Part shown: in pieces, positions 35,228-43,859 of the stretch
Layout of the letters: each line of letters begins with the position of its first letter
How positions within the stretch are numbered: the stretch's first letter is position 1
Assembly: GCA_016197205.1 (NCBI GenBank)
Contig: JACPWG010000018.1
Coordinates: 1-60,110, forward strand
Direction of reading: 5' to 3'
Source of the DNA: Planctomycetota bacterium
GTDB taxonomy: Bacteria; Planctomycetota; MHYJ01; WSZJ01; JACPWG01
Length of the DNA: 60,110 nucleotides
Notes under the pieces: model-generated
What the model was told of the DNA's origin: nothing
Database searches by the model: none
Seen by the model: the letters and a program-made list of their open reading frames with translations, nothing else
Made by a program: the position numbers and the translations under genes

Positions 35228-36466
35228 CTACGAACGACCCGGCAGGCCCGTCTCCGTGGGTTGAGGGGCGGGCGCGAGCCCGAGCGCGGGGGACGACTCG
35301 ATGCGGATCCCCCGAAGCTCGAAGAGCCGCCGGATGGTGTCTTCGATGAGGTTGTTGGGGCAAGAGGCGCCGGCGGTCACGCCGACCTGGATCCGCCCGA
35401 AGGGAAGCCAGGCCCGCGTCTCGATCTCGCACTTCCGGTGGAGGTCGTAGTGGACGATGAGGTCGGCGGACACGATCTTCGACGCGTTGCGGATGAAGTA
35501 GGTGGGGAGGCGCGCCTCGCCCATTTCAGCGAGGTGGGAGGTATTCGAGCTGTTGTACCCGCCGATGACGAGCAGGAGGGCGGGGGGGGTCCGCAGCATT
35601 TCGGAAAGCGCGTCCTGGCGCTCCTGCGTGGCGCCACAGATGGTGTCGAAGGCGCGGAAGTGGCTCGGGAGCTGGTCGGTTCCCCAGCGATCGACGAGCG
35701 CCTGGCGGATGCGGCGCTGGATCTCCTCGGTCTCGCCGCGCATCATGGTCGTTTGGTTGGCGACGCCGACGACGCGAAGATGCAGGTCGGGGTCGAAGCC
35801 CGGGGAGAAGCCGCCCTTGAAGCGGGCGAGGAAGGACTCCTTCTCCCCGCCGTGGCGGATGTACGCGCAGACCGCGTCCACTTCCTGGGTGTTGAGCACG
35901 ATCAGGTAGTGCCCGGTCGCCTCGCCGAGCGCGCGCGAGGCGGTCGCCTTCGTCTCCTCATGCTGGGCCTTGCCGTGGATGATGGAGGTGACGCACTCGC
36001 GGGCGTTCTGGCGGACGCGCTTCCAAACCGACATGACGTCGCCGCAGGTGGTATCGACGAGGGTGCAGCCGATGGACTTGAGCCGCTGCATGACCGGCAG
36101 GCGCGCCCCGAACGCCGGGATGATGACGATGTCCTCCGCCGTGACGCCGACCAGGTCGAGGTCGCCGTCCCCGGGGAGGGTGATGATCCCCATGGAGCGG
36201 ATTTGTTCGTTGACCTCGGGGTTGTGGATGATTTCGCCGATGAGGATGATCCGCTCCTGCGGGAAGACCTTGCGTGCCGCGTAGGCGAGATCGATGGCGC
36301 GTTCCACCCCGTAGCAGAACCCGAATTCCTTGGCCAGCCGGATGGTGAGGTCGCCGGCGGCGAAGACGTTGCCGAGGCCGCGGATCCGCTCGACGAGGGT
36401 GCTGCGGTAGTGGGCCTGGACCTGGGCCCCGACGAGCTTCATGACCTCGGGATTGCGCAGATTCAT
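35228..36466 (-). CDS. ispH: 4-hydroxy-3-methylbut-2-enyl diphosphate reductase (IspH/LytB), long form
   Basis: 412 residues from ATG 36466. Last step of the non-mevalonate isoprenoid pathway, using a [4Fe-4S] cluster. The three cluster ligands are C51 in EFGFCYGVERA, the Cys in DTTCGDVMSVWKRV, and the Cys in GASCPNNLIEDT. Substrate-site motifs EIIHNPEVN, SIIHGKAQHEET and GYNSSNTSHLAE are present. The roughly 100 extra residues relative to the 310-residue E. coli type lie at the N-terminus and within the first half, like the long form found in cyanobacteria and plants. The pathway gene ispE is also in this window. Confidence 0.95.
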   Translation of the reverse strand: MNLRNPEVMKLVGAQVQAHYRSTLVERIRGLGNVFAAGDLTIRLAKEFGFCYGVERAIDLAYAARKVFPQERIILIGEIIHNPEVNEQIRSMGIITLPGDGDLDLVGVTAEDIVIIPAFGARLPVMQRLKSIGCTLVDTTCGDVMSVWKRVRQNARECVTSIIHGKAQHEETKATASRALGEATGHYLIVLNTQEVDAVCAYIRHGGEKESFLARFKGGFSPGFDPDLHLRVVGVANQTTMMRGETEEIQRRIRQALVDRWGTDQLPSHFRAFDTICGATQERQDALSEMLRTPPALLLVIGGYNSSNTSHLAEMGEARLPTYFIRNASKIVSADLIVHYDLHRKCEIETRAWLPFGRIQVGVTAGASCPNNLIEDTIRRLFELRGIRIESSPALGLAPAPQPTETGLPGRS

Positions 36467-36519
36467 CGCGCGGTCGCCTCCTGGAGGAGGGAAGAACGGC
36501 CGACCGGGGAGAACCCGGG

Positions 36520-36548
36520 AGCGTAGCACAACCCGCGGAGAGAAGCAA
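36520..36548 (-). promoter_or_regulatory. Putative ispH promoter
   Basis: On the minus strand: TTGCTT (36548-36543), a 17-bp spacer, TACGCT (36525-36520), about 54 bp before the ispH ATG. The -10 box is weak. Confidence 0.4.
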
Positions 36549-36580
36549 CCAAGAAGCAAGGCAGACCCCTGTGCAAACGT

Positions 36581-36608
36581 TTGCAAACGCCCGGCCCGCG
36601 GGTAGAAT
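36581..36608 (+). promoter_or_regulatory. Promoter of the tRNA-Arg gene
   Basis: TTGCAA (36581-36586), a 16-bp spacer, TAGAAT (36603-36608), 26 bp before the tRNA. It overlaps a perfect 12-bp palindrome GCAAACGTTTGC at 36573-36584, a possible operator. Confidence 0.6.
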
Positions 36609-36634
36609 AAGCGCCTGAGCGTCCCCGCGCTCCT

Positions 36635-36711
<77 letters not shown>

Positions 36712-36712
36712 C

Positions 36713-37627
36713 TTACGACGACGCGGCGGCCGGTATCACGCCAGTATCACACTTTCCGGCCGGCTTGCGGTCCCACTTGCCGGCTGCGGCTTCGAGAAGT
36801 TCCTCCATCGAAACGTGCGAGTAGCGAGCGGCGGCCTGGTCGGTCTTGTGCCCCATCCACTTCTTAATCACGTCCCGCGGCCAGCCCTGTGACCGCGCCC
36901 ACGTCCCGAACTGATGCCGGAGGTCGTGCCACCGCGTTTCGGCCGGGATGCCGGACCGGGTCACGGCCTCCCGGAAGTGCCGGCGCTCGATCCCGCCTTC
37001 CATGCGCCACGGGCGGCCCTTGGGACTCAGGAACACGGGGGCGTCGGCGGGAACGGGCAGCGGTCGTTTCGAGCGCAGCCCTTCGAGCAGGCGCCGGACT
37101 TCGGGAAGAATCCCGATCACGCGGTCTTCGTTGTTCTTCGGGCTTCGGAAAACGATGGTTTTGGAGGTCAGGTCCACGTCGCCCCAGCGGAGGGCCTCCA
37201 GCTCCCCGCGGCGGCAACCCGTTCCCGCGGCGAAGACGAGCGGCCCGTGAAGGGAGGGCCGGGAGGCCGTTGAGGCAAGGAGCAAATCGACGTGCGCCCG
37301 CGTGAGTCGGACGGCCCGCTTGGGTTCCGGGTAGTGGTGGATCACGGGCACGGCCTCCAGGTAGCCCCACTCCGCGGCCAGGTGGAGCAGGTGCGAGAGG
37401 CGCGAAAGGACACGGTTCGCCGCGGCCGGGCCGGACACCTTCCCTCCGTCGCGCAGGGCTCGGAGGGCGGCCTTGAATTCCACGATCTTCGGCGAGCGGA
37501 TCTCGGAGAGTTGGGTTTCCGCGCCGAACCATGCGACTACCCGATCCAGCCGATTCGATTCCGCCCGAACGTAGCGCGGGTGCTTCAACTCGGTCGGTAG
37601 GTAGTCGCGCTTGATGCGTTCCACCAT
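36713..37627 (-). CDS. Tyrosine recombinase / site-specific integrase next to tRNA-Arg
   Basis: 304 residues from ATG 37627. Catalyses integration and excision of a mobile element. Catalytic residues are visible: Arg in AGTGCRRGELEALRWGDVD, H-x-x-R in WHDLRHQFGTWA, His in KKWMGHKTDQ and the Tyr in AARYSHVSMEEL. An N-terminal core-binding domain (DYLPTELKHPRYVRAESNRL) is present, but the arm-binding region before it is short: in-frame sequence continues about 30 codons upstream of the ATG to a TAG without another good start, so the 5' end may be trimmed. The stop codon lies 1 bp from the tRNA CCA end, typical of integrative elements. Confidence 0.9.
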   Translation of the reverse strand: MVERIKRDYLPTELKHPRYVRAESNRLDRVVAWFGAETQLSEIRSPKIVEFKAALRALRDGGKVSGPAAANRVLSRLSHLLHLAAEWGYLEAVPVIHHYPEPKRAVRLTRAHVDLLLASTASRPSLHGPLVFAAGTGCRRGELEALRWGDVDLTSKTIVFRSPKNNEDRVIGILPEVRRLLEGLRSKRPLPVPADAPVFLSPKGRPWRMEGGIERRHFREAVTRSGIPAETRWHDLRHQFGTWARSQGWPRDVIKKWMGHKTDQAAARYSHVSMEELLEAAAGKWDRKPAGKCDTGVIPAAASS

Positions 37628-37851
37628 GTGTCCGAGGGTCGCGGCCTCGGGTTCTCCGCGTCTGCGCCGGTCCTCCGGGTCGGCGCGATCGCGCGCGAAC
37701 CAAGTGGCCCACGACAGAATGCTGCCCTACGCCTCTGCGTTGCATTCTGCGGGGGTTTGGGCCACTTGGGCCACTTCCGTTTCCCCCACGAGGTCTCACC
37801 CGGTGACCTGGAGGACTTCCCGACGAAAACCTCCCGCCGTAACGCGGACCG

Positions 37852-39195
37852 TCAAGCGAGTCTTGGCGCACGCGCAAAAATGACTGCGCAGATTCGGACC
37901 TCGAGGCTCCTGGGGGCGCGGCCCTCTGGGCCGCGCTGCGCGGGCCGGAGGCCATCGTCCACCACGATCAGAGCATCCTTGGCCAAGAACGCGAGCCGTT
38001 CGAGGGCGTTTCCCGTCGAGGACCAGGCGCGCGGAAGGTTGCGCGAGTCGAGGGCCGCGCCGTAGTGCTGTTGTGCGAGCGCGGCGAGTTCGGACTTGCC
38101 GGCACGCGTGCGCCCGGCCAAGTGCAAGCCGAAGTCCGCCGCCCGCAACGAAGCACGATAGATCGCAGCAAGGAGGGGAAACGTGACCGTATCCGGCCCC
38201 ACGTCCAACAGCGGAAGACTTGCGGTCACCGCGCCTGTGAGCGCTTCGCTCCTCGGAGGGGAGGCAAGAGCGAAACGCGAGAGCGAGTTGGGTAGCGACA
38301 CTTCGACTCCCGTTACCTTGCCGTCGGCCGCCACCACGGCTTCGCCAGTCAGGTAGCAGCGCCGGCTCCCGATCTCGCGCCACCCGGTAATCGTGAAAAT
38401 CTGCCGACGAGGGATAGGTGCTTGATTTGTCCTGATTCGTTCTTGACTCCAATTCTGAAACCAGCGGAGCAGGTCGTTTTCGCTCGCAATCGGGGTGATA
38501 CCATCCCGTTCGATTGGCATCGGCAGTCCCGCTTTCACGCTCTCTCGAAAAAAGGCCTTTGCGGCGCTTGCCCCCAGCCCCAACGGACTGCCTATGTCCT
38601 TCCATCGTCGGAGTACGCGGCCTCGGGATGTCTCTCCCGAGGGGCTCGCCGCAGGCGGCGGGCCGACGCTCTCTCTCGCGGGGGCAGCGGGCACCGGTGA
38701 GGCGCAGGCGGCAACAACGCTTGTTCGATTTCTCCCCTCTTGGAGCGCCCGTGCCTCTTCGGCAACTCTGACGTCACCGTCGATTCCGCGCAGGACATTC
38801 TCTACGACGGAGCGCAAGTGCCCAATGTCAACCTGGAGGGCGAGCTTGCGAAGTGTGTCCCTCTTTTTTTGCTCCTTCTCCGACGAGCTCGGTGCGAGAC
38901 TGTTGTCGACTGCCTTCTGTTTCGCGGCTATCTTCGCCAGGTCTCCGCGAAGCATCTTCTCCGTACACAGACGCAACATGTTCTGAACAATGATCTGCCT
39001 AGACGAACGCAACGGGTTCCGCTGACTCTTCGGCATTTCGTGGAAAGCGTCCTCGATGGCGTGATAGCAAAGCCACAGCCGCTCCCGGGCTGGCAAGTCG
39101 AGTATCCCGGTCTCGATCTCGCGTCGCTTGGCGTCACCGCGGGCCTCTTTCTGTTCACTTGGACCCTCGTCCCTCCACCTCCACGTCTTCGCCAC
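37852..39195 (-). pseudogene. Primase/DUF927-type P-loop ATPase gene truncated by a dispersed repeat
   Basis: Open from ATG 39195. The N-terminal 250 residues are charged (RREIETGILDLPARERLWL); a middle region (ADGKVTGVEVSLPNSLSRF) and the P-loop region LHLAGRTRAGKSELAALAQQ, then NLPRAWSSTGNALERLAFLA and Walker B DALIVVDD resemble the DUF927 ATPase of mobile-element replication proteins, where the core continues with FAP and several hundred more residues. Here, directly after VVDD, the sequence becomes a dispersed intergenic repeat (37866-37952) and ends with an artefactual tail. The ATPase half is therefore lost and the gene is almost certainly inactive. Confidence 0.75.
37866..37952. repeat. 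Dispersed GC-rich repeat forming the breakpoint of the truncated ATPase gene
   Basis: Contains CGCAAAAATGACTGCGCAGA, CGGACCTCGAGGCTCCTGGG and GGGCCGCGCTGCGCGGGCCG. It closely matches 21027-21110 in the same orientation; part of it occurs inverted at 26730-26796. Coding sequence homologous to DUF927 starts abruptly at its right edge (about 37953). The gap 37628-37851 to the integrase holds a short repeat GGGCCACTT (two copies near 37757) and no gene. Confidence 0.8.
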
Positions 39196-39320
39196 GATCG
39201 CTATCCTCCCACGTCAGAGCTTGGCTCCACCGGAGCCCCATGTCCATGTGTACGGGTCCCCTATCGCCCCCCGGCGCCTCCCCCCTGACCGCTTGGCCGA
39301 GGGTGGGTCGGGTGTTTCCC

Positions 39321-39470
39321 CTACCCCTTCCTCGCGCGCGAGCGCCGCGCCGCCGTGTAGCACGCCCAGCACTTGCCCAGCGCCCGCGCCGGTTTCTCGC
39401 AGCCCTTCACCGAACAGCGCGGAGCGGGGCCTTCGCGCTTCGGTGCGCCGCGGGGCTTGCGTGCGCCCAC
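39321..39470 (-). CDS. Possible small zinc-finger peptide (about 49 residues)
   Basis: From GTG 39470. The C-terminal half has a C-x4-C-x10-C-x2-C pattern: CSVKGC, then KCWAC, followed by YTAARRSRARK. Similar small treble-clef-like proteins occur on mobile elements. Upstream in the same frame, without a start codon, lies CSRCRR, so a longer gene may have lost its start. The ribosome site GGAAGG is too close to the GTG. Tentative. Confidence 0.35.
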   Translation of the reverse strand: MGARKPRGAPKREGPAPRCSVKGCEKPARALGKCWACYTAARRSRARKG

Positions 39471-39692
39471 GCCTTCCGCGCGCAGCTCCGGGCCGCCGCC
39501 ATACTCGCCACTGGTCGAACGTGCCGAGGTCCCGGGCCGACGGCGATCGCGAGCGGGCGCGGAACCGCCGGGCTGGCGGAGGGGAGGTTGGGGGAAGGGC
39601 CGGAAGTTTCCGCTTCCGTCCGACCCCCGCCGACACCGCGAGCAGCTTGCGGGGTAGCGGGCGGAAGTCCGGGGCGGGGGAGGGCGCGCCGG

Positions 39693-39866
39693 CTAGCGGC
39701 CGGCCTTCGAGGCTCGCCCGTTCCGCCCGGCGTGCTTCGCCGCGGCGGGGCGCGGGGCGCGCCGCGCGGGAGCCGGCGGCGCAGGGGGTGTGAGGTTCAC
39801 CCGGCGCGGGGTCAACCCGACGTCTCGCATCGCCCGGTCGAGCAGGTCTTGAAGGGAGGGCTTCAC
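39693..39866 (-). CDS. Small basic protein, coupled to the preceding ORF
   Basis: 57 residues from GTG 39866, with AGGAG eight bases before it. Starts MKPSLQDLLDRAMRDVGLTP and ends in an Ala/Pro/Arg-rich tail. The start overlaps the stop of the upstream ORF by 4 bp (GTGA). No family recognised; likely part of the integrative element. The open frame extends to 39914, but the GTG with its ribosome site is preferred. Confidence 0.6.
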   Translation of the reverse strand: MKPSLQDLLDRAMRDVGLTPRRVNLTPPAPPAPARRAPRPAAAKHAGRNGRASKAGR

Positions 39867-40024
39867 GGCCGTTTCTCCTGCGTGTACCAAGTCCACACGC
39901 CGTCCAGGATACATCCAACGTCCTTCTGATTCGACTCCCGACGCATCCGGTCGAGCAGGCGCCCCATCCGCCGGACCCGGGGCCCGAGAGCGGGGAAGGC
40001 GGGGTCAACCCAGGATTCGACCAC
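39863..40024 (-). CDS. Small hypothetical protein of the integrative element
   Basis: 53 residues from GTG 40024, preceded by GGGATGGGA. Sequence such as VRRMGRLLDRMRRESNQKDV then GCILDGVWTWYTQEKRP reads like a folded small protein with an aromatic C-terminus. It is the first of two coupled small ORFs (GTGA overlap with the next). Too short for most gene finders; supported by the ribosome sites and overlap. Function unknown. Confidence 0.55.
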   Translation of the reverse strand: MVESWVDPAFPALGPRVRRMGRLLDRMRRESNQKDVGCILDGVWTWYTQEKRP

Positions 40025-40074
40025 GGTAACTGTCCCATCCCGCGAATCGACCGGACTCCGATCGAGTTTTCCGT

Positions 40075-40103
40075 TTGCCCTCCCCGGGTGGCGCTGCTAG
40101 AAT
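40075..40103 (+). promoter_or_regulatory. Putative promoter of the unrecognised two-gene unit
   Basis: TTGCCC (40075-40080), a 17-bp spacer, TAGAAT (40098-40103), about 52 bp before the ATG at 40156. Confidence 0.55.
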
Positions 40104-40155
40104 CGGGTCGATGCCGCTCCTGTCCGGCCCACTTCCTTGATGCCTAGAGGCTGGA

Positions 40156-41310
40156 ATGACCACCCGGCAATTCGTGACGCTGGCCTTCCGAGGAGCTCGC
40201 TTCGAGGGCGAATCCCTGCCCGTCGAGGTCTTGCCGGAGCTCTCGGCCTACCGGGAATTGGTAGTCGCGGTGGCGAAGGCGCTCTACCAGGCTCAGAACC
40301 CGAGCCGCCAACGCCTCCCCAAGCGATTCGAAGCCGGCTTCGAACTTGTCCTGGAACGCATCGACCGCGGCAGCATTGTACCCGTGATCTCCCGAATTCT
40401 GCGCCCGCAGGGAACGCCCATGTTTGGGGAGCAACCCCTGGAGGATCTCTTCGACCAGGCGCGAGATCGCGTCGAGCATATCATCGCTACGTGTGGAAGC
40501 GACGAGAGTCCCACCGAGGGCACGACAAAGGACATCCTTGGCCGGTTCATAACTTTCGGCCGGACGCTCCAGCCCGATGAGACCATCGGCCTGACCTCGC
40601 ATTCCGGGAAACCGCCTACAGTTTATGGTCGAAGGATTCGACAAGCGCTCCTCCTGAAGGTCCAGCAGAGCTATGAGGACGACGTAAATCTCGTGGGTGA
40701 AGTGCGTGCGCTCGACAAGGACAAGGGTTACTTTTCCCTGAAAACGACCGATGGCAAGAAGATCGATGTACGCATCACGCCACTGTTCCTCCCCTCCGCC
40801 CTGACCTCGCTCAAAGAGGAAGCACTTGTTCGGGTGCGGGGAAACGGGGTGTTCACACCCGAAGGCGTCCTTCAGAGGGTCAGCCTGGCCACGGACGTAA
40901 GTCTGGCAGAGGAAGGCGAGGAGTTGCCAACCCGGCCGGGATGCTCCACGCCGATCGAGAGTCAGATTCAGAGCCTTCGATCGCTCATGCCCGGGTGGTA
41001 CGACGGCACGGGCTTGGCGTACGATCCTGCTGCGCTGGATTGGTTGCAAGCACTCCTGGGTGGTGTTGTCGAAGGGTTCCAACTACCGATCCCCCACACC
41101 TATCCGACTCCAGAAGGGGCGGCGAGAGCCGAATGGACCAGCCGACGGTGGGGTGTTGTTGCTGTGATTCATCTCGCGCAAAAGACCGCGGAACTTGTTG
41201 CCGCCGAGATGGACTCCGATGTCATGGAAGACTGCCATCTCGAGTTCTCCGAGCCCGGGGCCGAGGTCCGGCTCGGTCGATTCGTCGCCGACCATCTGCT
41301 GGAATCGTAG
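40156..41310 (+). CDS. Conserved-looking hypothetical protein, first gene of an unrecognised pair
   Basis: 384 residues from ATG 40156, preceded by AGAGG. Three parts: an N-terminal region of about 150 residues (FVTLAFRGARFEGESLPVEV, LVVAVAKALYQAQNPSRQRL, FELVLERIDRGSIVPVISRI); a beta-rich middle (NLVGEVRALDKDKGYFSLKT, KKIDVRITPLF, ALVRVRGNGVFTPEGVL) that reads like an OB- or SH3-type barrel; and a C-terminal alpha/beta part (SLMPGWYDGTGLAYDPAALD, GVVAVIHLAQKTAELVAAEM). No signal peptide or membrane span. I do not recognise a characterised family. The second gene begins 3 bp after its stop, so the products likely work together. Confidence 0.75.
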   Translation: MTTRQFVTLAFRGARFEGESLPVEVLPELSAYRELVVAVAKALYQAQNPSRQRLPKRFEAGFELVLERIDRGSIVPVISRILRPQGTPMFGEQPLEDLFDQARDRVEHIIATCGSDESPTEGTTKDILGRFITFGRTLQPDETIGLTSHSGKPPTVYGRRIRQALLLKVQQSYEDDVNLVGEVRALDKDKGYFSLKTTDGKKIDVRITPLFLPSALTSLKEEALVRVRGNGVFTPEGVLQRVSLATDVSLAEEGEELPTRPGCSTPIESQIQSLRSLMPGWYDGTGLAYDPAALDWLQALLGGVVEGFQLPIPHTYPTPEGAARAEWTSRRWGVVAVIHLAQKTAELVAAEMDSDVMEDCHLEFSEPGAEVRLGRFVADHLLES

Positions 41311-41313
41311 AAC

Positions 41314-41741
41314 ATGCCGCCCGAAGCTCAACTCCTTAAAGACGGCGGGGAGATGCTCTACCGTCAGGTGTTCCCGGCTTTCGTGCGCGACGGACGCCCA
41401 AGCAGCCAGGCATTCTGTCCCACGCCCAAGGACAATCATCTATTGTCGGTTGCCCGCTCGGCACTGACGACGGCCGAGGCAGCCCACAACAACACCCAGG
41501 CTCGCTAGGCTTCAAGTCAGCGGGGACGTGGGGTGTGACCACCGCGGAATGCGAAAGCCACGGCCTGCACGCCTACGGCGATCCACTCACGTCTCCACCA
41601 GCACCCGTGGCCGATCCGGCGCATGCGGTCGTTGACTTCTCGCAAGTCCCGTCGCGGAACCAGAGAGAAGCAAAGGCTACCCGTCTCGCTTGGCATGCCG
41701 CAGACAGAGGGAGACTTCACCCTCCTGGGGAGTCGAGCTAG
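41314..41741 (+). pseudogene. Frameshifted second gene of the unrecognised pair
   Basis: Two collinear ORFs: 41314-41508 (MPPEAQLLKDGGEMLYRQVF, RPSSQAFCPTPKDNHLLSVA, ending TQAR) and 41535-41741 (VTTAECESHGLHAYGDPLTS, ADPAHAVVDFSQVPSRNQR, ending HPPGESS). Between them TCGC-TA-GGCTTCAAG shifts frame: omitting the two bases TA after CGC restores one continuous reading, TQAR-GFKSAGTWGVTTAEC. The intact protein would be about 140 residues, soluble. It is either a genuine pseudogene or an assembly/sequencing error. No family recognised. Confidence 0.65.
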
Positions 41742-41840
41742 CGGAGGCGGATCGGGCCAGTCGGACGGGCATCTGGCCACCGACAAGGGCTCCCCCACGC
41801 GCGCGGGTCGCACTGCAGCGCGAGCGGGACGAAACGGGGC

Positions 41841-41870
41841 TTGTCGCCGCCGGAGCGGGGATGCTACAAT
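41841..41870 (+). promoter_or_regulatory. Putative promoter of the MshEN-like gene
   Basis: TTGTCG (41841-41846), an 18-bp spacer, TACAAT (41865-41870), 47 bp before the ATG at 41918. Confidence 0.5.
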
Positions 41871-41917
41871 GGGCCGACATGGGGACCTGATGGGCCTTTC
41901 CCTCTGAGGGGGTCCCG

Positions 41918-43198
41918 ATGCCGATCCCAGAACCCGCGGAATGGGCGGGTGGCGCCGTTCCGCGGCTGCCCTGCCCGAACTGTTCCCGACCGCTGTCTTT
42001 CCGCCAGCCCCTCTCCTTCTATCTGCTGCAGTGCCCTGCCTGCGGCCGCAATCCCGTTCTTTTTTTTACGGGGTGCGACGAAGGGGCGTTCCTCGGCGAG
42101 AAGCTGGCGCTCCTCCTCTCGGAGCACCGCGTGCTCGCGCCCGACGCGCTGGAGGACCTCCTCGAAGTCAAGCGGGACGCGAGCCCGCGCGGCTTGTTGT
42201 CGTTCGCGCTGGCCGCGGGCTTCGTGCGAGAGGCCGACCTGCTGACCCTGGCCCACCGACTGCTGCCCCCCCCATGGCGGCACGCCCTCGAGGCGCTCAC
42301 CGGGACGCGCCCCGGGCCCACGCGCCTCCAACAGGTCCTCGAGAAGAACGGCCTGCTCGCCCCGGAACAGATGCACCGGGCGCTCGAAGTGCAGCGGCAG
42401 AACGGCGGACCGCTCGGCAAGACCCTGATCGAACTCGGCTACTTGCGCGAGACCCAGCTCCTCGAGGCGCTGGCCGAAGATCTCCGCATGCCCTTCGTGA
42501 ACCTCGACACGGCGGACATTCCGTCCGAGGTCCTCGGGGAGGTGTCGCCCACCATCGCACGACTGTACGAGGCCATCCCCGTAGAGCTCAAGGCCGGCAT
42601 CCTCACGGTCGCCGTGGCCGACCCCCTGAACGGGTCCGTCCTGGAAGACCTGGAGTTCCTCCTCGCGCGCCAGGTACGGGGCGCGGTGGCTTCGCCCGAG
42701 GCGGTGCGGCGGGCCCTGGAGCGCCACTACGGCGCACCCCGCTTCGACGAGGCGGACGAGTTCGCCGCCGAGGGCCGGGAGCTGCCGATCGTGGAGCGAC
42801 ACCTCGGCTTCCTGGTGCTCCTTCTCTTGCGACGGCCGCACCACCGGCTCATTCTGACGCTGGAGCCGGGCAAGAATCGCATGGTCTGTGGGCCGCCCGG
42901 CGCGCTGACCGCGCTTCCCCCGCCGCCCGAGCGGATCGTGCCCGCGCTGGCCGCCCGACTGAAGACGCTCGTCGGCATGGGACAGCCCGACCCTGCCGCG
43001 GCCGAAGAGGAGGGCGCGAGCGGCGAGCAGGACCCCACCCGGCAGGAGCTGAGCGGAACCACCACCCTCAACGTGCAGGGGCGCTCCGGGCGCCTGCTTG
43101 TGGTCTATCGCCGGGAGGGCGCGCGGGAGGAAATCGAGGTCAGGCTGGAGACCCTTCCCCCCCGCGGCGCGCCCCGGGCGCAGCCGTCAAATCCTTGA
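41918..43198 (+). CDS. MshEN/GspE N-terminal domain protein without ATPase domain
   Basis: 426 residues from ATG 41918. Two CxxC pairs (LPCPNCSRPL, LQCPACGRNP) suggest an N-terminal zinc ribbon. Then come helical GspE-N-type repeats: RLQQVLEKNGLLAPEQMHRA, PLGKTLIELGYLRETQLLEA, LAEDLRMPFVNLDTADIP, and VAVADPLNGSVLEDLEFLLA. In type II secretion and type IV pilus ATPases this domain (MshEN) can bind cyclic-di-GMP and is followed by the ATPase; here no Walker motif follows. The C-terminal 150 residues are beta-rich and unrecognised. Probably a regulatory protein linked to secretion, pili or c-di-GMP. A receiver-domain gene follows 119 bp later with its own promoter. Confidence 0.78.
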   Translation: MPIPEPAEWAGGAVPRLPCPNCSRPLSFRQPLSFYLLQCPACGRNPVLFFTGCDEGAFLGEKLALLLSEHRVLAPDALEDLLEVKRDASPRGLLSFALAAGFVREADLLTLAHRLLPPPWRHALEALTGTRPGPTRLQQVLEKNGLLAPEQMHRALEVQRQNGGPLGKTLIELGYLRETQLLEALAEDLRMPFVNLDTADIPSEVLGEVSPTIARLYEAIPVELKAGILTVAVADPLNGSVLEDLEFLLARQVRGAVASPEAVRRALERHYGAPRFDEADEFAAEGRELPIVERHLGFLVLLLLRRPHHRLILTLEPGKNRMVCGPPGALTALPPPPERIVPALAARLKTLVGMGQPDPAAAEEEGASGEQDPTRQELSGTTTLNVQGRSGRLLVVYRREGAREEIEVRLETLPPRGAPRAQPSNP

Positions 43199-43224
43199 CT
43201 CCGGTTCCGGGATCGTGCTAGACT
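43195..43224 (+). promoter_or_regulatory. Putative promoter of the CheY-like gene
   Basis: TTGACT (43195-43200), an 18-bp spacer, TAGACT (43219-43224), about 93 bp before the ATG. The -35 box overlaps the stop codon region of the preceding gene. Confidence 0.55.
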
Positions 43225-43317
43225 TCTCCCCCTTGGCATGCCCCGAACGGGGGGGGAAGCGGTGTGCCAGCTCAGGCCCCCCGGAGACCTCTTCGTCGGA
43301 ATCCCTGGAGAAGCGGC

Positions 43318-43719
43318 ATGGTCGGACCCCTGGGGATCGGGGCGGGAAAGACCGCCTTGATCGTCGATGACAGCAAGGCGATGCTCCTGCGCGCCAGCCT
43401 CATGCTGAAGAAGCATGGGTTCAAGACCATCACGATGTCGGAGGGGCTGGACGCCCTCGAAGTGCCCGCCAAGGAAAGGGTGGACATCATCATCCTTGAC
43501 ATCGAAATGCCCGGGATGGACGGCTACCAGCTCTGCGACCGGTTCCGCGAACGGCCGGAGTGCACCGACATCCCGATCCTCTTCCTCACGGCGCGCAACG
43601 ACTACCTCGACCGCCTAAAGGGCTTCTCGGCGGGAGGCCAGGCGTACATCACCAAGGAGTTCATCGAGTCCGCCTTTCTCGAGGCGGTGACGAAGCTGAT
43701 CGCGGGCGAGAAGACGTAG
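43318..43719 (+). CDS. CheY-like single-domain response regulator
   Basis: 133 residues from ATG 43318, preceded by TGGAG; an upstream GTG at 43264 is less likely. Complete receiver domain: acidic pair D17-D18 (LIVDDSK), phosphoacceptor D61 (IILDIEMPGMDG), T91 (LFLTARND) and K113 (YITKEF, in place of the usual KPF). No output domain, so it acts by protein contact in a phosphorelay, chemotaxis or motility. It lies between a MshEN protein and, on the other strand, a REC-PilZ protein, suggesting a signalling locus. No histidine kinase is in the window. Confidence 0.9.
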   Translation: MVGPLGIGAGKTALIVDDSKAMLLRASLMLKKHGFKTITMSEGLDALEVPAKERVDIIILDIEMPGMDGYQLCDRFRERPECTDIPILFLTARNDYLDRLKGFSAGGQAYITKEFIESAFLEAVTKLIAGEKT

Positions 43720-43859
43720 AGCGGGCGGGGCCGGGAGAGGCGGCAGGACGGAAGCGGGGAGGCAGGTTCGAAGCAGGGCTCGAGCTCGCGAACCGCGCAC
43801 CGGGAGCGCACGGCACAGGCGGGTCGGCCCACGACGCGCGGCGGGGCGGCGCCGGCACG

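Noticed and set aside
36573..36584. GCAAACGTTTGC palindrome as a LacI-type operator for ispH or tRNA-Arg
   Set aside because: Only one site and no regulator gene nearby; mentioned with the tRNA promoter but not called separately.
39214..40038. Minus-strand ORF of 274 codons in the integrative element
   Set aside because: Another frame of the same strand carries two coupled small ORFs with ribosome sites and a Cys-motif peptide; the 274-codon protein is Arg/Pro-rich and lacks recognisable features.
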